The notes below the pieces were generated by a model, which saw only the letters and a list, made by a program, of their open reading frames with translations, was not told the DNA's origin and searched no databases. A program made the translations under genes and the position numbers. A stretch of 64,000 nucleotides of DNA from CAYPNF01 sp964411985 (GTDB lineage: Bacteria; Verrucomicrobiota; Verrucomicrobiia; Limisphaerales; J093): positions 53,926 to 117,925 of the forward strand of contig CAYPNF010000026.1 in NCBI GenBank assembly GCA_964411985.1, written 5' to 3'. Of the stretch, positions 53,401 to 62,400 are shown one piece after another (position 1 is the stretch's first letter; every line of letters starts with the position of its first letter).

Positions 53401-56400
53401 ACGGCGTCCTGATTGAGGACCAGACGCACGCTGGCGCAAACCCCCTGTCGGGGCTGGCTCAGGGTCTGTCGCAAATCGTTGATTCCATCCTGAAGCCCAA
53501 GGAAAGGATCCACGAACCCTTCGGCGGCACTCCGCACGAGGGCCTCTCTCGCGCCCTCGATCTCACTCATCCAGAGATCCAAGGCGACGAAGTCCGTGCT
53601 CTCTCCCGAGGGTACTTGGGAAACGTCGTAGATCCCCCGCTCCCAGTATCCGACCGAACGGTTCCACTGCATGAAGAACGCCTGTCGATCGTCGTCGTTG
53701 ACCTCTCCAGCCAGCGGCAGGCTCATGAGATCGGCTTGTTCTGTCGCCGACAGCCGCAGCCCTGCTTCGCTCGCGGACGCCATGCGATCGTTCAGGGCCC
53801 TTTGCCATGCGTCCAATTCCGCACCGTCCTTGATATGGAACCACGCATCGTTCCCGTAGACGAACGACATCGCGTTCAGCACCTTCTGAACTCGGTCCAG
53901 CCTTTCCCTTAGGGGACGCAGTTCGGGAGCCACCACCGCCGGCACGGTACGCAGCAGCGCGCGCGGAGAGCCAACCGTGCTGGCCAGGCGCATGGCCATA
54001 CTGCCTGATGCGGGAGGCTCGTTGGTGTCGCACATGGTGAGAATCTTGTAGGCGCAATTCAGGTATGGCATGGCATCGTCCCAAGGATACTCCATACAGG
54101 CGTTTCCTAGGCACCCTTGGTATTCCTGGAAACAGGAGTGCGCTCGAGCCGCAAAATCCAGGGCACCCTTGGCTTTCCCCAGACATTCGTGGAGCGACTT
54201 GACGCAGTCCATCACCTTGGGCAGTTCATCGAACGGCTCCGGGATGGGGATAAATTCGAGCGTGCACTCCAACAACGCTTGGAAAGCCTTTTCCGCACAA
54301 GGGTGGCAGTCGCTGCTACTGCTGACCGTATTCGTGGAACCGACGAAGGCGGTGCCGCCCCCCCCGCCTCCGCCCGTGCCGCTGGGAATGTAGCCGCCTC
54401 GGGCGCAGCAGGAGCAGTATCCCCCTGGGTTGGCGACGTGGATCGGGCGCATGAGAGTGATGCGGTTGGTTCCACAGAGCAACTCCCACATCGCGTGGGC
54501 GGCGAGGGCGCATGCGGAGCTTCCCTCCCCTCCCGCCAATTGCACGGATGAGGATGCCGACCCAGTCGAGCCTGCGGACTGAAGCCGAAGCGCCCGGTTC
54601 GGTTTGCGAATGGTCAAAGGAACAGTGACAGAACTCCGGGCTGCCAGGGTTCCAAGCTGTTCCGCCAGGGGTAGCAACTGCCAATAGGGATGGTTGTCGA
54701 ACTGGAGCCGCAGGTTTTCCGCCGCGATGAGTCCATGGTTCGTGATCTTGAGATCGATCTGCGTCAGGTCATTAGTGAGGTCGGCCAGGTCAATCAACGG
54801 CGGTTCAATGGTGACGACCGGCATCGGTACTTCGGTCTCGAAGACGGTTTCAATCGTGATTCGGGTGCGCTCTTCAATCTCGGTGGCTTCCACGGTCCAG
54901 ATGTACTCCACGGTTTGCCTTGCCAGGAAAGCTTGGAAGTCGGCCGTCTCCCCAGCTTTCACGAAGACATTTCCACGAAACGCACTGTGCTTCTCCGCGC
55001 CCGCCTCAACCCGGTAGTATCCTTCGGGCAGAGGTCCAAAGGTGATCGATCCCTTCGCATCCGTGACTCCGTTGGTCACCGGTACTCCGGTGAGCCCGTC
55101 CTTGATGCTCACATTGGCGTTCGTCACGTGGGGGCTGCCGGACGCGTAATAGGTGTATTCATCCACCGTGAACACGCGGAGCTGCCCGAGGGCATCGGAC
55201 CTTGCCTGCAGGGCGAAGGGTACGGTACGGCTCACGGATTCTCCTGCCACCACGAAAGCGCCGGTATACTCACTTAGGGCCAAGTCCACGGGCGGCGTCA
55301 GCTGAAGCGTGACTTTTGCAGCCCCACCGGGCGACAGCGTGCTTAAGGGCAGGGCGGTGGCAACATGCATCCAGGGAAGGTCCGGAAGCAATACGTTCAG
55401 AGGACCGGTCTCACGTCCTCCCGTGTTGCGAACCTCCAACTCCACCAGCGTTTGCCCGCCACGAAGCATTCCTGCATTGACTGATGCAGGCGTTACCGCA
55501 AGCTGAGGATGTGCCGCCACGACGCTCCAAGCCACCGGCAACTCGGCGACGGCCCCTTCGTTCGAGGTCACGCGGATTCTCGCAGAGCCTGCCTGGGATT
55601 CCGCGTTGAGAGAGGTGAGGGTATACTGGATCGGGAGGACTCCACGTGACGCCAAAGTTGTGCCAACGGGAACCTTCGCCTGGACGGTGCTCGGCAAGTC
55701 CAGCACGGTCGCTGACAGGCCGGTCAGGGGAAGGTCACCCAGGTTGTGCAGGTTGACAGTGCCGGTGCTTGAACTCTCGGCGATGATCTCGCAGCGCACC
55801 TGCGCAGGATCAAAGCGCATTCCCACAAGTTGGAACGAGTCCTGAACTTCCGCAGTGGCCACACCGGGATGGGTGGCGCCGATCGTGTACGCTCCGGCTT
55901 CACCGGGCAGCGGAACAAAGGTTGCTGTGAATCGGCCCAAAGCGTCGGTGAAGACGTTCAGGATGCGCTGCGTATCGTTCACCAGAACATGGATATTCAC
56001 CCACTCGTAGCTCGCCGGTGTTCCATCTTGCCCCCGCCGGGCCATTCCCTGGAGCGGTATGGAGGTGCCGGCGGGCGCCATGGAAACCGACGTTTCCACC
56101 GTGGCCGTGTAGGCTGGAAGCACGTTGATCGATGCCGGGGAGATCATCAGATTGTTGGACTCGATGGCCTCGGCTACCGCATTGGCAGGATCGGACAGCA
56201 CAAGGATCCAGTATGGACCGGGCTGCTTCGGCATCTTCAGGTTCAGCCCACGCTCCAGGAATGCTCCCGCCGCGATCGTTCCCGAGAAACTGTACTCGCC
56301 CAGCAACTCGTCGTCGCCGGGTTGGGCATCGCGTGAAAGATAGACCCGCTGGACCCATTGGCCGCTCGCCGGTCCCAGGCCGAGATTCGATTCACGGAAG

Positions 56401-59400
56401 GAGATCGCCAGTGGGGCCTCCGTAAAACCCGTGGCAGGAACCGTGATGCTCGAGATCACCAGGTCGGGCTGATGCATGTCCGACACCACCACCGTCGCCA
56501 GACCAGAACTCCAACCTGCGGCGGACGCAGTCACCGTCACCGACTGGTTTCCATCAGTGGCCCCATCATCCACGGTCGTCAAAGCAAAGGTCACCAGATC
56601 TGTACCTGCCGGAATCGTCACCTGGGCTGGCACCGTCGCTTCCGAGGGGTCATTGGAGGCCAGACTCACGGACAATGCCTGGGAGTTGCCCGTGTTTCGA
56701 GTCACCGTCCCGATGGCTGCTGAGACTACGCCCTCCCGAACTAACTGGCGGTCAAAGGTCAGTTTCAAAGACGGGCTGTCGTCGTCGATGTTGGTGAGAA
56801 AAGCCTGCACCGCCCCAGGCAACGGTGCGCCGGTCAAGGCCTCCGTCATGGTAGCCGTGATTGTGACCTTTTGATCACCATCCATGATCAGATTGTCGAC
56901 GGCGGCAATCGGGAATGAGGCTGCGAACTGGCCAGCACCGATGGTCACGCTGGCAGGCACGATCGCCTTGGTGAGATCACTGCTCTCGAGGAGGACCACG
57001 AGCGGTTGAGTGCCGGGAAAACTTCGATGAACCGTGCCTGAGGCGGCGTTGGCTCCCCCGTTTTCCCGGATCTGAGCGCTTCCCAAATCGAGAGTCAGGA
57101 GCGGTGTGTCGTTATCGAGTACGGTGAGGTTGGCCGATGCGGAAACGAACCCTGACGCGTCCGCCTCGATGGTAAAGGAACGGGTGGCCTCGACCCAGGT
57201 GTCATCCAACGCCGCCACGGAGACGTTCGCAGAAGGGGAGTTGGCTGGTATGGTCACGGAGGCGGGAACGCCAACCTGGTTTGGGTTGCTGCTCGTCAGG
57301 TTCACCACCACAGCAGCTGCGTTTACAGGCTCGCGGCTGACGTTAGCGATGGCAGAAGCTCCCTCTACCACATTCGTCAGGTCCAGGGTCAAACGCAATC
57401 GGGGCTGGTCCGTATCGACCACAAGGAGAGTGGCGCTGGCCCCGGTAAAACCGGCTGCGGTTGAGGAAATCTCCACCGCTTGGTTGCCATCGACCACCCC
57501 GTCATTTGCCGCCTCCAGTTCAAACTGAACCTCGCTCTGGCCTGCCGGAAGGGTCACGAGTGGTGGAAAAACGACCTGACCTTGAGGAGCAACCGTGAGT
57601 TGCGCTGTCAGTGCGTCTCGCGCGTGGCCATTGCGGAAAAGGGTGACTCTCACCGGACCCGCCTTCTCTTCGACTCTCTCCGGGCATTGCAGGGTCAGGG
57701 TCGACGGAACTTGCGTCGATGCCGTGCTGGTCACGGTATTGTTCGTTTCGGAAGATTCGAAAACCGCCTCATCTTCGTCCGCGACGACTACAAACCTCAC
57801 CTCCCCGGCGGGACCGGTCACGGGCATCTTGACGGTTTCGGAGCGAGTTGCGGATTCGCCGGCCGCGAGGGAGTTGCTGTAGACAAAGGTCGCGAGTTGA
57901 AAGGCGGCATCACCTCCAGACGCGGTGGAGAGGAAGAGGGATTCTCTCCAGGGAGCCGCCGCACGGGCGGTGCCTCGGTTGGTGACCACCCAGGATAGAG
58001 CCATCGGATCCCCCGGACTCGCAGCGGACGGACCGCTCAAAGCCATTGGCAGCAGGTCTGGAAGCGGTGGATAGGAGATCTGGATCGCACCGCTGACCTT
58101 CGTATTGTTGTCCTCGTTGAGCTCCGACTGCGTCCGCTCTGCATCAGTCTGTGCAATGAGGTAGTAGCCACCCGTAGGCAGGGTGGAGCTCTGGGGAAGC
58201 TTCACCGCGTTCTGACGGGTGTAACTCGCGTCCACGTTCAGGGGAGCCTGATCGTTGGCCGGAAGGAGAAGTAAACGAAGATCGTCGGCCGAGAGCGTCC
58301 CGTCTCGGGAAAGCCACACTCCGTCGCTCCACCCACCGCTTGCCGCCGCATATCCAGTATTGCGCACTCGCCAGGAGACCCCTAATTCCGATCCAAAAAC
58401 CGCCTCCGACGAACTGGAGCCAACGGTCTCGATCACCAGGTCGGGTTGCCTAACGACTTGCACCACGAAACTCTGCACGGCACTCAAGGCCGGTGATCCA
58501 TCGTCCGAAGCCTGAATCGTGATGGGGTAGGCTCCATTCGGTTGCCCGGGCGGCACTGGCCAGGAAAACGCTCCGGTGCCTGCATCCATGGTAGCGTCTG
58601 CTGGAGCACCAGCCTCAAGCCGGAAGGAAAGTTTCTGCGGAGGGAGGTCCGGATCAGAGGCCTGAACCGTGAATGCCAGGGTGCGACCGGCGGATACCGC
58701 CTTGCTTCCGATCGTTTGGATGACAGGCGGTTGATTCACTTCAGTGACGGTGACCGAGAAAGTGAGCTGCGAAGAGGCTTGTCCCGGTCCATTGTCCGTC
58801 ACCCTCACTGTAACGGGGAACACTCCAAAACCCTGGGCTTCGGAAGGGGTCCAAGTCAACAGACCGTTTTCCGGGTCAATGCGAGCGCCAGCTGGGGGAG
58901 GGGCCACCAGGCTGTAGGTCAGCAACTCACCAGGGTCCGGATCCGTGGCGGTGATTTGGAGGGTGAGGGGGGTTCCTTCTGCCACCGTCTGGTCGGCGAT
59001 GGGATCAATCACGGGCGGCGGGTTGTATGGCTTGGGCGTGGTCAGACTCAGGTTGTCGAGCGCTGCGGTATCCTCTCCTTGCCCCAACGAAATGCTGACC
59101 CTCGCGATTTGCGGTCGGTCGATGGTGACTCGTTCCTGGGAGCCTCCCCCTGCATGGTACTCTCTCGAAAAGATCTCGGCGCCCTTCGGATCAAAAGCCC
59201 TGACAGCAGCCCCGGTTTCTTCTGCATCCACGATGAAGAAACTGACGAAAGGAGTGGTTCCCAAGTTCGTTGTGCCCGGGGCGACAAACGTCAGTTCCAG
59301 GAGCCCTGGGGTCGACGAGTTGGTGGATGGGTCGCCAAACACTTGGGTGGGCGAGACCGGAACGAATTCGGAAGGACGAACGTCGGTGATCTGCAGATCG

Positions 59401-62400
59401 CCGCTCAGAGCGAGGAAGAGGACTCCATCCCCTGCGTACTGGTTGGTCACGCTGGTTCCGGACGGCAGTTCTTCGAAGGTGATTAGACGGTCTCCCACCT
59501 CGGTGGAGAGGTAAAGGGCTGACTGTGGGACAATTTGATCGCCCCCGCTTGCCGCCGTGTTCCAGGCAAACTCGAGACCGCTCTGACCCGTCGCATTCGC
59601 AGCGAAGAGCAGCGTCACCGGGTAGAGTCCCTCCGCTTCGAAGGAAAGATTGAACCAGGAATAGCGGAAGCCCCGATCTCCTGCTGACCCCACGTAGGTG
59701 TCCGCGATGCCTAAGTCAAATCCATCGTCGCTCCCCACCCCCAAGGCGAATTCGACGGAGGGGGTCGATGGGTCCAGATCGAGGTCGCTGGAGACGCGCA
59801 AGAAGAAGCGAGCCCTGAGAACGAAATTCGCCGCAGCCAATCCGCGCAGTTGATCTGGGGGCACGGTGGTGTCGCCGAAGAACCTGTCGAAACTGGTGCC
59901 GACCGCGATAGACTGGCCGGGTCGTGGAAAATCCAGGACTGGGCTCAGGGTCACCCCGCTCGGCGACAACCCCTGCAGGTCAGCCGGACTGGGCGCTTTG
60001 CCGCCGCCGATGCCATTGAACAACTCGATGGACACACCGTCCCCACCGACCGAGGGCAGGTTGGTCAGAACAGCCGCTGTCGCGGCGAAGGTATGGTCAA
60101 TGACCCTCAGGACAACCGGATCGCTTACAACGGAGCCGGCGCTATTAGTGACACGAACAAAATAGTTTCCGGCCAGGGTCGGCTGAACGTTACTGAACAG
60201 CAGCGCAACGTTGGTCTGTCCTGACATAGCACTCAGGTCGCCCCGGAGCCACTGGTAGCTCATGGGAGTGGTGCCGGTGGCCACTGCTGTGAAGGTGGCA
60301 TTGCTTCCCGCCAGGATGAACCGGGTCAAAGGTTCTACGGTAACGATCGGTGGGTGGGTGGTACTGGCATCGCCTTCCACCGTTTCCAGAGAGAGTCCGT
60401 TTGCCTCATAGTGCGGGTTGAAGGCAAGATTGGGCCCCAGGGCCAAACCCAGTAGCGTCCCAAACTGGCCGCGGCGGCTACTGCAGGTGAGTACGCTGAA
60501 GGAATCGCCCACGGAAGGCAGGAAACCATCCACCAGGCTCACCTGGAGTGTGCCAGCGAGGCGGGCCACCCCGCTCAGAGCCAACTGGTCAAAAGCGGTG
60601 CCCACGGCTAACCCGCCAATCTGAAGATCCAGCCGTCCGGCCTCCGTCTGCGTGTAAGATCCATCCAGCACCAGGCGACCTGGAGAGGCCCCGGGGCTCA
60701 CCGTCCCCGCATTCGTGAACCCATGCCCTCCCAGGCTGAGAGTCCCGCTGCCTGCAAACAGCCCTCCGGGTTCATTGCGCAGGTCCGCGGTCATCTCGAG
60801 GTTGACTCCTTCCAGTTGAACGACTCCCACATTCGCCAGGAGGCCGGAGACGCGGCGAGCCCCACCGGATCCAGGCCTGACGACGATGCGCCCACCGGGC
60901 CCATTCAGCAATTCGCCCTCCTGCAACACAAGGCTCGACGACCATCCCCCGTTCGCACTGTCCAAGAGAAGCGTCCCGGTGTTCGTGAAGCCGTTGGCCG
61001 AGGTCAATGAGGCGTGGCCAGCGCCTCCTCCCTGGATAAACAGTGTGTTATTGCCTAGATTGCCAGTGAGCAGTGTGCAGGCTCCCCATAACGGAATTGT
61101 CGCAGGACTGGTCGGAGAACCCGTCACCAACACCCGGCCTCCTATCACCCGAGCCGGTCCGGTGATGGTGCCTCCGGCGGCTTCGTAGGTTCCGTAAAGG
61201 TTGAGACCTACATCAGCTGCACTCTGGATCAGGCCGCGATTTACAAGCGATCCATTGATGGACCTTTCCCCGCCGGACCCGGCCCGAGCCTCGATCACTC
61301 CACTCTCCTCGTTCCTCAAGGAGGCTGAACCGGTTTCTATCTTCGAAGCCCAACCACCGTTCACCGATTCCAAATGGAGAATCCCGGCATTCCGCGCACC
61401 CTCTGCGCTTGTCAGGATAGCATGGGAAGAGAGTCCGCCCTGGACCCAAATGGTGGCGTTGGAGGAAAGGTTGTCCAGGAGCGTGCACGACCCTCCCGCA
61501 TACAGGGTCGAAGGCTCTAGGATGGTGGAAGCGGCGGATATCTGCGCGTTCAGGGCGCACACACTTCCCGAGAACGTTCCACCGTTCCACGAGAACCTCC
61601 CGCCTACGAGTTGGAAACGACCCTGCGCTTCTATGCTGCCTGCGTTTTGGTTTAGCTGGGCGCCACCTGCACGGCTCATTTCCAGCGCAATCCCTGGTCC
61701 CACCTTCACCACACCCTCGTTGACCATATGGCCTATTATCGAGCGGGCTCCTCCGCTTCCCAGATTGGCCTGAAGCACTCCACCTGAGGCGTTTACCAGC
61801 GCACCATTGGTGATCTGCAGTGTGTCAGCCCAACCACCCAATACCGACTCCATCCTGATCGTGCCCTGATTGGTGAAACTCCCGGCTGAACTCAACCGGG
61901 TGTGCCCACCGTTGTAACCGCCTTTGATCCACACGGTGGTCTTGGGCAGGATGCCCGTGGTCAACCGGTTCTCATACCCGACTACGTCAATGGTGGTCGG
62001 CTCGGTCGGCGAGGCGGTGATGCGCAGTTCCGCGTTCACAAGGTAAGCCGGTCCCTCGATGACTCCTCCGGCCGCCTCGTAGATGCCGGTCAAGGGCAAT
62101 CCGCAATCCGGAGCCGCCTCGATTCGGCCTTGGTTGACGAGATATCCTTCCACGCTCCTGGCACCGCCTGATCCGGCGTAGGCCTCGATCCGGCCTAAGG
62201 GAGTATTCGTAAACGGGCCGTCAGCCAACACCATCACCGATTGCCACCCTCCGTTGCCGGTCTGGAGCCGGATTGTGCCCGCGTTCACAGCGCTCTGGGC
62301 CGCGGTGAGGGTAGCATGGCCGAAAGGACCTCCTTGCACCCACACCGTGGTGTTGGAACACAGGTTTCCCAGCAACTTGTTGCTTCCTCCAGCGTAGAGG

